Assembly (NCBI RefSeq): GCF_043641665.1
Contig: NC_092180.1
Location: 5,729,391 to 5,793,390 of the forward strand
Length of the DNA: 64,000 bases
Direction: 5' to 3'
From: Enoplosus armatus
Lineage: Eukaryota > Chordata > Actinopteri > Centrarchiformes > Enoplosidae
Made by a program: the position numbers and the translations under genes. Below are positions 1-12,483 of the stretch, one piece after another (position 1 is the first letter of the stretch; every line of letters begins with the position of its first letter). The notes below the pieces were generated by a model. It was not told the DNA's origin, made no database searches, and saw nothing but the letters and a program-made list of their open reading frames with translations.

Positions 1-2947
1 TTATTAACAGGATGTTACTCTGTTAAAGCCTGCTGCAAGAGGAGGCCGGGTTTCTATAGTAGCATCAGTATCCAGTCCTAGAACAAGCCATAATAAGTCC
101 AACTGTACTCATCCATCCAAATGTATTTAACTCCTATTCCTGAGTTACAGCATGCCGAACTATGCCCTGCAAAACCTTTCAGAAAAGATTTTGAAGGGAA
201 AAGTCGATCCCGTTTGGGAAATTAACCTAGCAAAGCACAGAAGGCACAGCATCGTGCGATCAGATCTTTTTCTTAATCTTGCTTGTTATTACATTCAGGG
301 CTCAATCAATAAAAAAGAACGTACTTTCCTTAAACATGTCATGTCTTTTGTCACTTTTGAAAAACATTTGTGAAATGCTAGTTAGAAACTTTTTTTTCTC
401 AACAAGAACAAAATATAGATGAATATGTCTTGTGTTGGTGGTGCAGTGTCTCTGACATTCACTTGGTATTTACTTACATTTGAAAGAGCACTTTAAGGCT
501 TCAGACTACTTACCGATAAACCAAAGTCAGATCTTGTTAAGTGATAATCTTTTTATTGCTCTACATATGGAGAAATAATCTGCTGACCAGGTGCTCCAGC
601 ATATTGTAAGTCTGGAAGGTAGATGGATGAGGAATAGGCTCATTTTTCCTGATTAATATTACACTTAAGACGTGTCAGTTGTAAATCACAAAAATGGGTG
701 ATGAGATCAAATCTAATCACTTCAACTGTGTGATTTACTAAGCCAGAAAATGTGGAAAGGTTTGGCACTCATTATTTAAGGCCCACTGAAAGCATGTCTT
801 AACGTCCCACCCTGTGCTAAATTAGCCCTTAGTTGAGTCAGAGTGGCATTCTCTGAAACTTTGCATTGCACAGAAAGATGACTTGATTGAAGAGAAAGGA
901 AACAAGGATCAAGGAAAAAATAAGAGGATGAATATAGAGATGTTGAAAATATTTTCTTACGACTATTTTGTTTTGACTTGAAAAGAAAACAGAATGCAGG
1001 AGAACAGAGAAGCCTCAAAAAGATTCATTATTAATTTGACGATAAATGGGACAGCATGTCCATGCATGGGTTATTACAGCAGATACAGCATTAAAGAAAC
1101 ATATTGGCTTGGGAGTCTAAATTATTCTACAGCCCTGTTTTATTTTTAAGCCTAAATAAATATGACACATATACACACTCAGTGTAACTAAACGTGTTCT
1201 ACACCGATTTTATATTTCACAGTCACAAAATGGGTTGTTCATTATTTTTCATTTAAAACAAAACATATTGTATTCCTGACAAAAAAGTAGAACTAAAGCT
1301 TTGCCATTCTGTGTCATCATGTTAAACATAGGCTACAAGTGGCCTCGTGTCTGTATTCAGGGGCTGTACGTTTTACAGCAATATCATTGTTGACCCAAGA
1401 GGTTGCGGCTGAACTTGATTTGCATAAAAGTATGCAATTAAACAAGGCCCTGCCAACACTGGGAGAACTCATTTTGTAATCTGCGACTGGGTAACCACAA
1501 AGTGTAATTTGCGTTCAAATCGGTGATTGACTAAGCACTGACCATCCGGCTAGAGACTGTAAGTGACTAAGTGACCACAATGAAGGACTCAGAGCCCACA
1601 GTCTACAGCATGAGAAGAAAGAAGAAAACAAGGATTTTATTATTGCCACATGGACTCAACAAAGAGGTAAACTTCAGGTGTGTTTTTTTTAATAAGATTG
1701 TGTTAAGTTCTATTTTGGTTTATTGATACACAGATTAATTTATTATCTATATATCTCTTCTATTATGATTTCGTATGATGTGTGACATTACTGTGTAGCT
1801 ATGAAATGGACAACAGATGGTGCTCATATGGAAAAACTGAAGATAAGTAGAGATACAGACGCTGCAGATGATTGCCTGATTACTAAATTATGTAATTATC
1901 CAATAGGATGACTTGTACATATTTTGAAAAAAGTAGTAGTTTCCAACCCATCACTTCTGTTAAACCCTGACAAAAGGAATCAGCCAAAACCTTGATGAAG
2001 AAGACAATATAGAAAGAGTCAAGCCTGCGTGCAGTCCTCCTCCTCCTCCTCATGTCTGTTCAGTTGAAAGGCGATCAGCAAAGCACAAATCTATTCTGGT
2101 TGAGGCGCTTCTTTATTTGAAGCCAAGTTTGGAACAAAAAGTTGCCTTTTTTTTTTAAATAAAAATCCCAAAGCATGTCCTCTTAAATTAGTGTGTCCAG
2201 TAGTAACAGAATGGAGAGGACATGGCATAAAAAGTACTATCAAAAACCCTTTGGCATTCATATATTTTTCTACTAAACACATCATCTATTTTGAGTTATT
2301 TATTCAACTTTATTGGAAGAACTGCTTTGCTTTCTCGTTGCACTGAAAGATACGCCCATGTTCACACTCCTAGAAAGAGCCCCCACTCATTTCATGACCA
2401 CATATTCACTGTAAAGAGCTTGGAATTTAATAGCAGCATTTGCTGTTAATCTAAGGCCCAGTGTAGATCTTGATCACACAGAGTTACATGCTGTACAGTT
2501 TATCCATACACATTCTCCAAATAGTGACCTGAACTCTAATACACACACCACCATTCTGACACTGCACCTAATCCTAGGTTCACACCCTGCCCCCATCTAT
2601 GGAAAATAACATCCAAGTGCAACATCAATCTTGGTAACAATGGGCTTTGTACTGGCAATCGGACACTAATGGAACAACTGAACTTGTTGCCTTGAAACAG
2701 CCCATTCAGCATTTAGTGAACCACGCTGTATCGGCAAACAGTAGCTCCAATTATGTAAAATACATAAATACACCAGGACCTGCAGACACCGAGTGGCTAC
2801 CTAATTCAGCTTTTACAACAGTACCTTCAAATGATAAATTGAAGCATCTATCTTGGTTATTATTAGATAGATTTTCTTACTTTCTCCAGCCGGAGCCACC
2901 AGCTGTTTTTTTTTCACTTCTGAAACTACCAGGGAGGGTTGACATAA
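1..2947. other. Non-coding, AT-rich unique sequence
   Basis: No gene is recognised. The longest open frames are under 85 codons and look like chance. A short (TCC)n run lies at about 2035-2050. From 1580 a 29-codon frame begins with ATG in a fair context (ccacaATGA) and runs to a GAG|GTAAAC donor-like site at about 1666/1667. It could be a tiny first exon, but it has no supporting homology that I know and is probably chance. Confidence 0.6.
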
Positions 2948-2969
2948 CCCCCCCCCCCCCCCCCCCCCC
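2948..2969 (+). repeat. Homopolymer C22 tract
   Basis: An uninterrupted run of 22 C (G on the minus strand). Runs this long are unstable in replication and hard to sequence, so the exact length may be an assembly estimate. It creates runs of proline or glycine codons in the frames that cross it, at 2647-2982 (+) and 2926-3276 (-). Those frames should therefore not be taken as genes. Confidence 0.97.
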
Positions 2970-4020
2970 TCCGATTGTCTGACTTACTGAGCACACTGTT
3001 AGTGGGTGGGGATACACAGCACCAAATATCCACCAGGGATCTGCCAGCATTCCAGAGTTGCAGTTGAGCCTCGGCTGCTGATATAGTGTATCTTAGCTTA
3101 CATACACACATACATTTCCCATTAGGGGAGCTCGGTAAGCAGAGCTCAATTCTGAGACAATACAATATAAGTGAGGGAGAACAAAGCTGCAGAGTAAATG
3201 AGGTGAAACCTGCCTCATAAGACGAGTTCGCATTGATTAATATGGTTCCTGACACAGAGGACCAGTTTTTACTCATTACTGGTGTATTCTTTTATGTATT
3301 CACTTAATTACACTTCTTTAACCATTCTGAGATATCATTATCAGAATAAACTGTAATAGAATATTCTTTGTTTACTATCATTGCATATTTAAATCATTCT
3401 TAGTAATTGTTTTACAAACATTATAAACACATTTTTAACTCCTTGAACAAACGGATTAACTTAATTACGTTTTTCAATAAAGTTGTTTTTCAGAAGACAG
3501 TACTAAGCTTGTCTTTGTCCCATCTAATTCAGTGCAGGCTGAAAGGTCTACATTGAAAACTGTTCTGTGCTAATTTATCTTTAACATTCTGTCAAAAGAG
3601 GTACAGCCCATACAACTGTTTTATGTGATTGCATTATTATCTAGGTTGAAGTTATATACATTGCCAAAGAACACACATATCTCCTGTTATTCTGGCTGAT
3701 TTGACCTGTGCTCAGATTGAGGTCGGTTGGAGCGATGCATGCTGGGGATTATGTCACCACCATGTACTAATTTCAATGGGTGCGCTCACAAAACACAACC
3801 AGCACAATACTGGTCTGTGCCAATTTAAGGCAGATTTTCCACTATATTCAAAACTGGTTCAGCCAACCATCGTACACCAGGACAGCTGGATGGAGCATAG
3901 CCTGTGATAAAGGTTAAACAGTGCACAGGAAAGTGAAAGTCTCTTCAGGCCCACAAAGCAGGAGTCTAATCAGGCAAATTAAGTGAAAACAGCTTTGGGT
4001 GTGTAAGGGTTTTAACCTCG
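2970..4020. other. Non-coding, nothing recognised
   Basis: AT-rich, with short chance frames only. No repeats or motifs stand out. Confidence 0.55.
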
Positions 4021-4085
4021 ACCACAAACTTTCCTTAATCTTAACCAAGTAACTTTAGTGTCCTAAACTAAACCACAACTTAACA
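4021..4085 (+). repeat. Fragment of a dispersed repeat (AACCAAGTA core)
   Basis: The segment carries a 'taatcttaaccaagtaa..tt..gtg.cctaa' arrangement that recurs at 36641-36710 on the same strand and, reverse-complemented, at about 19605-19650. Three related copies within 33 kb identify a dispersed family. From memory, this core occurs in many spiny-rayed fish sequences as part of a short interspersed element. Only the core is preserved here, and the boundaries are approximate. Confidence 0.45.
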
Positions 4086-6871
4086 TAGAGGCAGCAGATC
4101 CACTTTTGCAGGGCTGTGTGAAAACACGACCCACAGAAGTCTTTTGGTTGCTTCTTGTGCATATTTATGTCTAACACCACACCACACTCTTCACAGAAGA
4201 CATTCTGGCATGTCTTGGATGCAATTATTAAAATGAATGAGGACTGCATTCAATTTAGGTGGTGGTGCAGTTCCAGTGCCCTGCTATGATGCATGTTTGC
4301 TAACTGGCATAGCTTAATGGGGCAAATAAATGCAACGGAGCCATTGCTAGTGTTATTAGTTTCACCTGTGCTTTGTCTGATATAATGGTCTATAAACCCT
4401 ACGGGTCAATTTGGTAGTTGGCACATTGATCAGTCACATTTGGGGATCAATACAATATTTCAGGCCATATGCTTCACTAAATTAGTAAAACAGATACAAC
4501 ACATTTTTCATCATCTACACCTGTAGTTTAACTTTTGATGTTTCTGACCAAATGTGTATTTGTTTAGTCAACACACTCATTTCATTTTCACAAATTCTGA
4601 TCATTTCAGATCATTTACCACATACTGTGTGTTATATTTCATTCATATTATTTTGACTTGTGATAAAGATTTCCCTCAAACTTAATTATGAAGTAAATTA
4701 ATACAAGAATCGTTTCATAATCCAGATATTCTTATGATTTTGGAGGGATGATTTTTAATTAATGCACTCTCAATCGTAAAAACAAGAAAACAAAAACTAA
4801 AACCTACATCACAATATCATTAAGTAAAACTTTTTGGAGAAAACCACTAAATAAGAGATCATTTTTTGGGCACTGGGGAAGTGGATAGAAATGAAAGTGG
4901 AAATTAAGCTCATTCAAGGGTAAACTTTTAAATAAATGCTCCATTTCACAGATTCAGCCTCCTACACAGTGACCCAAAGCACCCTCACATCATCATGGAT
5001 TAGATTAGAGTTTAGAGTTATTAGAGTTAATTTTCTGTCTGTTTCGGGTTTTGTTCACATATCAACTCACTCATAAAAGTGATATGAAAGACTGCCTTTT
5101 AGATTGTAATTTATTTCCAAGGTTTGCCGTACTGAATATCCAGGACTTTATATCACTTACCCAAAGAAAATAATCGCCCAAAGGCCTGCATTGCCTGCAA
5201 TTCTACAAGTTTCAGAGCATTTTTGTGTGCAGCAGAGGGGCTTGCCTGTCAGTATATCACACACGATTTGTGAAAACTGGGTCAGAATGAGGAAAAAGAT
5301 TTGAAAGTGGAAAATGTGCACCTATGCTTATTAAAGCATGTCAGGCTCCCGGATTGATTGAACTACACGGGGTGTCTAACTTGAGGCAAAGAACATTTAT
5401 GTTTTGAGATTTTTAGATAAAGATATTTCAGTGAGCATTACATCGATTGCTCTCAGAGAACAGCAGTTGCCGAGATGTGAGAGATTGCAGATGGCAAAAA
5501 AACATTTAACCAAATATTCCTCATTCACATTGCCTCACCACATGGCTTTTATGAATAAATTCTCACTTTATTGTTAGGAGAGGTTGATAAAAAAAATACA
5601 TGCCATAGAGGTTAGCATAACCCCTGGATTTCTTTTTAAAGTGTGCCCTGTGACAGCAGGCTGTCTGCATGGGGGAAAAGAGTGAGACAACTTCAATGTG
5701 TCTGCTTTTACCTTACAGGTGTGTCCTTGTATCGTCTTTTTTCTTTTACCATCAAATTATCCTCATACAATATTCTTAGAGTGTCTTTTCTTTTCCTCAT
5801 TGTTGTGAGGTGATGTCACCTTGACATGAAGGTAGAAATATCTTGCATTCCCCCTGCCGTTCTATCTGTGTTCTGACCTGTGGGTCGCAGGAAATTCTCA
5901 ACGGGGATGGACTCGCAGCAGAGCGTCTGCCTTTATCTAATTATATGACAGCTTCAAGGGAGGGAGAGCCGCGGCTCCACGATCCCTTCATGGTGCCTAA
6001 TATCCCATTCCTTTTCATATTGAATCTTTTTGTTCAAAGCAGCCCTTTAATGCTCGCTGTACCCTCATCACCCAGGCAGTGGGAGAGAGGGAAGAGGCAC
6101 AACCACAGGGTTTCAAGCAAGTGAATAGCTGGCTTCTCCAATCACACCTATTGAAGGATGTGTCAGATAGATTGCATCACCTCATATTTAGGCCCTTCCC
6201 AAAGCTTTTCCTGTGTGAGGCCCACTGTGGCTCAGGGTGTCATGAATTGTGTGTGTGCATGTTGAGTGTGTGTGTATGGATGAGAAATAGATGCAAGATT
6301 TTGATGCCTTTGATGTTTATTTAAAAGCCCAGTTAGATTTATATCAGACCATCAGAATTTGCTTTATGCATGTTATTACCACAGGGAGTAATAATTCATA
6401 CTAATGCTACAGAATGGTTTCATGTATAGTGGAAAGCTTCTGTCTCTACTTTGCATCTGTTGTGAATGAGGAAATCAGGTATTGGGAGTTGTGTTTACTT
6501 TACCGTGTGTTATCAAATGTACCGGGACTGGTTCATTTGTTTCCCTTCGCTTCCGACTTGCTTTCATGTTCATTCAGTTGCCTTGTATAAAATCATGAAG
6601 GTTCACTCACTGATAGCAGTCTGAGTGAACCCACTTACAGAACAAACATCGCACATACTGTGCTGTCTTTTAACTATAAGTTAGGAATAGTTCATTGCTT
6701 GTTCAACTCAAAATAAAACATTGGGGGAAAACACTGAGAATTTACAGCAACTGTGTTCATTGTTGCATTTCCAACAATTTGCAATGTACAGAAATATCAA
6801 CTGTCTTTCTCCTGTTAACTTTCAGTGGCCTCAACACAGGACTAATACAACTATTAGCTCAGGCTAGAAAC
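4086..6871. other. Non-coding, AT-rich sequence
   Basis: No gene is recognised. The two overlapping plus-strand frames at 5843-6124 and 6079-6324 lack domain features and coding-like composition. At about 5719 'ttaccttacag' makes a reasonable splice-acceptor-like string, but no coding frame follows it. Confidence 0.55.
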
Positions 6872-6893
6872 TATATATATATATATATATATT
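6872..6893. repeat. (TA)n microsatellite
   Basis: A run of about eleven TA units. It produces the YIYIYIY tail on the short frame ending at 6895, which is therefore not a real protein. Confidence 0.95.
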
Positions 6894-7249
6894 AATCATA
6901 CAGTTAGCAACATGGTTTGTAAATGTGATGTAAGAAAATGGTGTTACATTAGTGTTTCATAGATTTCCATTCAAGAAGCTGGGCCAACTGAAACTGACTA
7001 CATGCTCTGAGCATGGATACAAACTTACACATGAAGGTTTTGTCTGCTCTGAGCAATTTGATCTGAACAACAATTTAAAAATAAGGAAACTTTTGATCTC
7101 CGTACAGGTACGATGTTACCAAACCTGGCAACCTGACTGTGATGGTTAAACTTGAGCAAGCTGTGCTCTGTTGTTTGTCAAGACAAAGCTCCAACAAGTG
7201 ATCCCCCAAAACCACATTTACATTTCTACTTCTGTTAAACAAATATGTT

Positions 7250-7360
7250 TAATTAGTCAAGCCGTTTCACCCTGTCTCCAGTCGTTATGCTAAGCTAGGC
7301 TAGACACAAAGACATGAGATTGACATCAATCTTGTCATCTTATTCTTATAAAAGAAAAAC
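7250..7360 (-). repeat. Fragment of a foldback-type interspersed repeat
   Basis: The segment has a 'ctgtctccagtcgttatgc' and 'taagctaggcta' stretch, followed about 40 bp later by 'gacatcaatcttgtcatct'. The first part matches, with substitutions, the tail of the repeat at 12240-12420. The second resembles the reverse complement of that repeat's head ('agatgagaatattga'). From memory, both parts belong to a very common spiny-rayed fish repeat that includes 'gttagatgagaagattga' and 'gctaagctaa' sections. Ends and orientation are approximate. Confidence 0.5.
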
Positions 7361-7882
7361 AAATAAGCAATGCTGGACTGGCTGACACATACAGACAGAC
7401 AACCGTTCACATAGTTGTCAATTAACCTAACCTGCATATCTTTGGTTTGTGGTTAAATTATTCCTTTAATGATGTTATCTATTCATTCCAGTTGGTACCT
7501 GTTGACTTATTCAGTGCATTTCCTTTGACTCAACTAAAGAAGTTGCAATTTCCCCTCTTTTGAATACAATGTTCCACAAAAATACATGTCCTTTGCCAAA
7601 AACGCGGCCACAAAGGAGATTTTGAGGACAGATATTAACCTGCAAGTGCCTCAGTGTGGCACAGAGGCAAACAACGTACCCCCGTTGGGAGACAGACAAC
7701 TGATAGAGACATTATTGAGGTCATACCTGCAACCAGTTCTAGTTCAGCAGAGTGATGCATGAAGTCAGAGTAATTAGTGATAAACAAAAAAAAGCAAAAC
7801 CTTACACTTAAACCATTTTAGGCTTAATTCCTCGTTTTTAAAACCACAATCCACATATTCATTGTGAAGTACAAGACTACTG
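7361..7882. other. Non-coding, nothing recognised
   Basis: AT-rich. The frame at 7511-7699 (-) is short and lacks features. Confidence 0.5.
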
Positions 7883-7955
7883 CGCCCCGGTAGCTCACCT
7901 CGTAAAGCACACCGTAAAGGCTGAGTCCTTACCGCAGCAAGACTACACGTGTTTA
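7883..7955 (+). mobile_element. tRNA-derived SINE head (relic)
   Basis: The stretch 'ccccggtagctcacctcgta' followed by 'aggctgagtccttaccgcag' has the layout of a tRNA-like polymerase III promoter: a box-A-like 'tagctcacctcg' and a tRNA-like arm. From memory, this head is typical of a SINE widespread in spiny-rayed fishes. No good box B and no cloverleaf can be completed, so it is a truncated or degraded copy and not a functional tRNA gene. Confidence 0.5.
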
Positions 7956-8691
7956 ATTTGAGAAGGTTTAATAACAGCTGAATTTTTGTTTTGTCTCTGA
8001 CAGCATTGGTTTTACGCTTTGATGGGAATGGCTCTAGCCTGTGAGGAACACAATCTTTATGAAGAAAATCTGTACCTTTGATATAATTTAGGTCACTAGT
8101 GGATACAGGATTTTATTTGACTGCAGTGGCAATGGCATGAGAGTGCACTGTAACATAGTCAGTCACTCTGAGATCTGAGTTAATAAACGTGTAAACTAAC
8201 AAATTTAACATTTTTACTCAAAAGCTAGTATTTCAAATGTTCCTCAAAAACAGGACAAAGAGGACTTGCACACACTCAAATCACATTAATTAAAATGATA
8301 AAGTATTCTACAGTTTGCCAGAAAACACACAACGTTCACAAAGCTCCTTTTAACAAATATCAGTGTATCTGTTAATCAGCCAAATTAAAATTAAATCATC
8401 TTCATAAGTCTTATACTAAATGCCGTAACTCAATTTAAACTCATAACAAGAAGTAGGTCTACTTTATCTTCCAGTTTTTCCCCCAAAAAACAATTAAATT
8501 ACATAAAATCACTGACAGCCCACCCAAGCTCCTTAGACATCTGCATGCATAGTCTATGCTGGAAACATTCATTGCTGTAGTGTTTAACCATATATTAGCC
8601 AAAAATAAGAATTCATTTTGCAGCAAAGTAACCTTCTGAATAGTCTACTTTCAGATACAGCTATATATATTAGTAAAGACCATGAATACAT
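7956..8691. other. Non-coding, AT-rich
   Basis: No gene or clear repeat is seen. Homopolymeric A and T runs are frequent. Confidence 0.5.
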
Positions 8692-8709
8692 GCACACACA
8701 CACACACAA
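8692..8709. repeat. (CA)8 microsatellite
   Basis: A short, perfect CA dinucleotide run in otherwise unique sequence. Confidence 0.9.
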
Positions 8710-9240
8710 TCCCCAGCTTCTCTAATGTTTGCTTTATCTCTGCAGGGTCCTTCTCTCAGAGGTATAAAAGATGAGGCTGCCATCAATCACAGATTTAGGG
8801 CAGAGGCCTGTGAGCCCACACACAGCAGACACCACCCTAACCTTAACCTAATACTGGTGGTCTGTGAAATTCATGCTGTGTGCCAACAGAACACATATCA
8901 GACTGCAAAAACACATACTGTAGCATTATGCAGTGCATGTAGATACGGTTCACCCATTAGCATCTGTATTATATGCCAAAACAGGATTTAATCAATTAAA
9001 TTGATACCAGCTGCAGAGGAACATCAGAGGAAACACAGCAACGTGCACACCAGTAAATCACACTGCAGGTGTTGGTAACTGACTGATAAATCATAACAAA
9101 ACGCTCTATTCTCCATACAAATCCATCACTCTGTCACCTATATCAACCAAGCTGGCACCTACGAGTCCCACACTGAAACTTTACACGGAGCACACACTCA
9201 CTGAACTAGTGAAACACTCATCAGAGAGTCTAACAAACTG

Positions 9241-9545
9241 TTGCGCTGCTCATCAAACCACCAACAAACATTATCAAGCAGAAACAGAGCCGGTTGTCCT
9301 ACCGTGCACCAGGTGTTAAATGTTTTCCTTTCAAAGTGAAGAAGCTTCCGCCATAATAGTAAGTTCCATGTGATAAAAGACCAGGTTCATCTTGGTATTC
9401 ATTCTTACTTAAACCTCACATCCCGACAGACAGAACGAGCACACAGAAGTTCGCACTAACTTAAGTTAAGCTAGCGGCAAAACAAAATCAGCTCCAGAAT
9501 CAGTAACTGCGTAACTTCAACGTTTCTTCAACCGCCTCGCATCCT
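9241..9545. promoter_or_regulatory. Local CpG cluster, possible promoter-like element
   Basis: About a dozen CpG dinucleotides fall within roughly 300 bp, against a background nearer one per 100 bp in neighbouring sequence. The plus strand also has a pyrimidine-rich run ending in 'cctcctcctcag' near 9557. On the minus strand the patch would read as a CpG-containing 5' region with a donor-like GAG|GTTTAA near its end. No coding frame adjoins on either strand, so a promoter or first non-coding exon is only a possibility. It could also be a young repeat that has not yet lost its CpGs. Confidence 0.2.
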
Positions 9546-10788
9546 CATCCTCCTCAGTGGTATATTTCTGTTGCTTAACTTGCTTACTATTTTCTTAATT
9601 TGTCAATTCTGGCACCTGTTTGTTTCCACTAGCCTGAAACCTGAAATGACATGTTGTGTTCATGAACGACCTTAATTAGAGAAGTCCTGTGGAAACAGCG
9701 GTTAATGTCACCCTCTTAGATGTAACTCAGTGCGGAAGACAATCAAAATTTATGTCAGTTATATTATCTCCTACTTGGCTGAAGAAGAACAAAATAAGCA
9801 AATAAAATAGTGGCAAAATGGCAAAGCCATCGTCACGGAAAATTAGGCCTATAAATCCAGTATTAATGTGAATACAACCAGCTAATTAAAATACACCCTG
9901 TAAAACCATGAAAATGAGAAGCTGGTTATAATAAAGTAGACTATGTATATGCACATCTAAAGGAAATAATGCAAAACATGCTTAGTGTTTTTTATTCTCT
10001 GCCAATATTCATGTTTCGTAAGTTGAATATTTCCAATCAAATAACTTTAGCCTTCTTAGTATTGACTCTCTTCTGGGTCTGACTTTCATTGGAATGGATT
10101 TCCAATGTTAACTTATGTCAGAATCAGACTAAACAACATTTATATCTTTCCACATAGCCACTATGTCAGATTAGGAGATCCTGGTTCTGGCGTGACTTGG
10201 CCCAGAGACACATCGGACTACATGTTAAACCTTGACCAGTGTTAGTACAACCACGCTTCACACCCTGCATGACGTGCAAAGAAGACAGTCTTTCTGTCTG
10301 TGTTTTTATCTTGTGTCATGCTTTGATTTTTATGCCTTATTTATAGTTTGCTTTATTGGAGGTGCTTTGATTTGATTTTAATTTTTTTGTGCTTGCAAAT
10401 CCATGTCCTGTGCTGGATTGAGTCTGGATTGGAGTTAATGACAGAAAAAAATCTAATCAATGCATTATCTTCTACCATGACACGCAGGGAAAAGTTGTCG
10501 CACTCAACATTCATTTTCTGTCCGACACCACCATGTCTGTCGGAAGGTGCCATTCTCAGGGTGATATTGTTGTCTGATCTCAGCAGGGGTGGCTAGGAGG
10601 TTTCCAGGAGTGACTATAGCTAATACAAGCTACCCCTTCCTGCCCATGATTAACTTTAAAGATAAAGTTTAGGAAATCTCACTTAAAAGTGAAGAGTGAC
10701 AGGAAGTTAAGGGCACAGGATGCAGCTCAGCAGGATCAACTGTACCATGGTGAACTGGGACAGGTAGTGGCAGAGGAAAGAACTTAAC
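9546..10788. other. Non-coding, nothing firm
   Basis: AT-rich. A small inverted repeat 'cattggaa...ttccaatg' lies near 10088-10107. The overlapping opposite-strand frames at 10348-10596 are mutually exclusive shadows of low-complexity sequence. Confidence 0.5.
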
Positions 10789-11290
10789 AGCTTCCCAACT
10801 ATTCAATTTATTATCTGGATGAAAGACAAACTGACATTGACTGGAGGAGGTTCTTCAAGCGGGTAGTGAAGGATGAAACAGACACATCTGCAGAGAGGGA
10901 GAAAAGCAGAAGGAAAGCTGCTGCCTCAGCCAAGAATACCAATTGCGTATCTTAAGTTGACCTAAGAAAGCAGCACAAATTCCTAGAAACCACTGTAGCG
11001 ACAATGCTCAGGCAGGCTGTACATTTTACGGCTGTCTGCAATATGCACACTTGAGAGCTGGCTGTTCCTTGAGAGATGGGATGGTGGAGGCAACAATGGG
11101 GAGCCGAGCCAACTATGAAAACTTGGAGAAATAGAGCTGCAGGCAGTCCTGACTGCAGATGGTTGACAGCACGATGGTCATTTCTTCAGTACAAAAGTGA
11201 GGAGCCATCAAAAACTCAAATGCTGCAGAGTCCTTTTAATGATCAGGAGGAGCGATCTGTGGACCAAGCATGTGATTCAGACACGAACTA
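10789..11290 (+). pseudogene. Decayed coding-like stretch, identity unknown
   Basis: Starting just after a stop at 10786-10788, a 54-codon frame runs to a stop at about 10953. It has a charged, protein-like composition (YLDERQTDIDWRRFFKRV, then a Lys/Arg/Glu/Ala-rich part). A further open stretch follows at about 10960-11050, and then an ATG frame at 11076-11291 ends SEEPSKTQ...DQEERSVDQACDSDTN. The pieces are separated by stops and frame changes. This would fit a broken transposon ORF or processed gene copy, but I do not recognise the family, and chance cannot be excluded. Confidence 0.25.
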
Positions 11291-12239
11291 GTTGAGCTCA
11301 GGGGAATTTCTGGTGTTTTCTCTATCTGGGACAGCTGAGGGCTTGACAGTAAAATAAGCAAAGTCATTATGGAAGAAGACATATTGTAGTTTCCAATGTA
11401 TAGTCTGGTCTTTTTTTTTACAGTTTTCTATGCTCTGCCCTGATCACAATGTATGACGGTACAACTTAGCTGAATGTGCTCAGGTCAGGGCAGCCTTAAG
11501 AGAGCACAATTCTCCACTGTTCTTTGCCTCTGTTTCTATTTTTAGCTCTCCAGACGGACATTGTGTGGCTGTGGCTCTGACAGGAATGAGGCCATCCGAA
11601 TGCAGGGAATGAACCTGTGCCACCCTCTCACCCCCTCTGCATATTCATTGTCCAAAACGTAACATCTGGGACATTTCCCTGTCAGCTTGATTTCCACACT
11701 CACTGTAACGCCCAACTTTAATCAAATGATTTGCTCGTCTCTCTGTCCCTGTGAACCATTATTTGAAAGGCCAAGTGACAAATTAGGGGGATGCCAGACA
11801 GGCTATGGTACATGACAGAGATTTGGCCGAAGTGCATGTGTGCCATACTTTGAAAACTAATTGAATGCCATTGTAAGAGTCTAAGTTTTGATGGATATAC
11901 ACATGACTGTGTATGTGTGTGTCTGTGTTGTGGAGATGGGCCTGCAGCGATCCAGAATCTGGCAGGAATTGGCTACCACTGGCACATTTGTCCTCTGCCA
12001 CTTTTGTACTGACAGTGTGTGCAGCCATGATGTGCAAACAGCAGAGTCATATTCTTCCCTCTTTTTAAAACACTTTATACTGTGTCTGTTTTATTTGCTG
12101 GCAGATGTGCATGCGAAATGGTGTTACATAGTTCCTGTCGACAGTTAAACCACTGTTCTATATGGGTGGGCAGAGTCTATCATTCTGCATTTATCCACAG
12201 CACTCTCACTGGTCAAACACTCACTTTACTAGAAACAAA
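11291..12239. other. Non-coding, possible conserved block unproven
   Basis: No gene is recognised. The part at about 11530-11780 has balanced base composition and no obvious repeat. The two opposite-strand frames at 11783-12148 cross GT-rich sequence and look accidental. Confidence 0.45.
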
Positions 12240-12425
12240 CTTCTAAAGGTAAAGAGAGACATTTTGAGAAACACGCTTATTCACTGTCTTACCTAGCGTT
12301 AGATGAGAATATTGAAGATGGTGGATTTTGTTAGCTTTGGACAGAGCCAGGCTTGCTGTTTCCCCGTTTCCAATCTTTGTGCTAAGTTAAGTAACGTGGC
12401 TGCTGATGGGGTTGCTGGGTTGGTG
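12240..12425 (+). repeat. Interspersed repeat copy, apparently rearranged
   Basis: The segment opens 'gagaaacacgcttattcac' and 'gcgttagatgagaatattga', then passes into 'gttagctttggacagagcca' and 'tttccccgtttccaatcttt'. As I remember the fish family, the opening is in forward orientation, whereas the second part is the reverse complement of the family's tail. The copy would then be an inversion-type rearrangement or one arm of a foldback. A related fragment lies at 7250-7360, and a short piece of the head may be at about 63858-63890. Confidence 0.5.
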
Positions 12426-12483
12426 GTAACAATCTTCCTATCTAACTCTGGGCAGGAAAGTGCATAAGTGTACAAAAATACTC

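Noticed and set aside
2647..3276. Frames containing long proline or glycine runs
   Set aside because: They arise from the C22 tract. Both strands are open only because of it.
7883..7955. tRNA gene
   Set aside because: The head is tRNA-like but no complete cloverleaf, anticodon arm or box B can be formed, so a SINE head is more likely.
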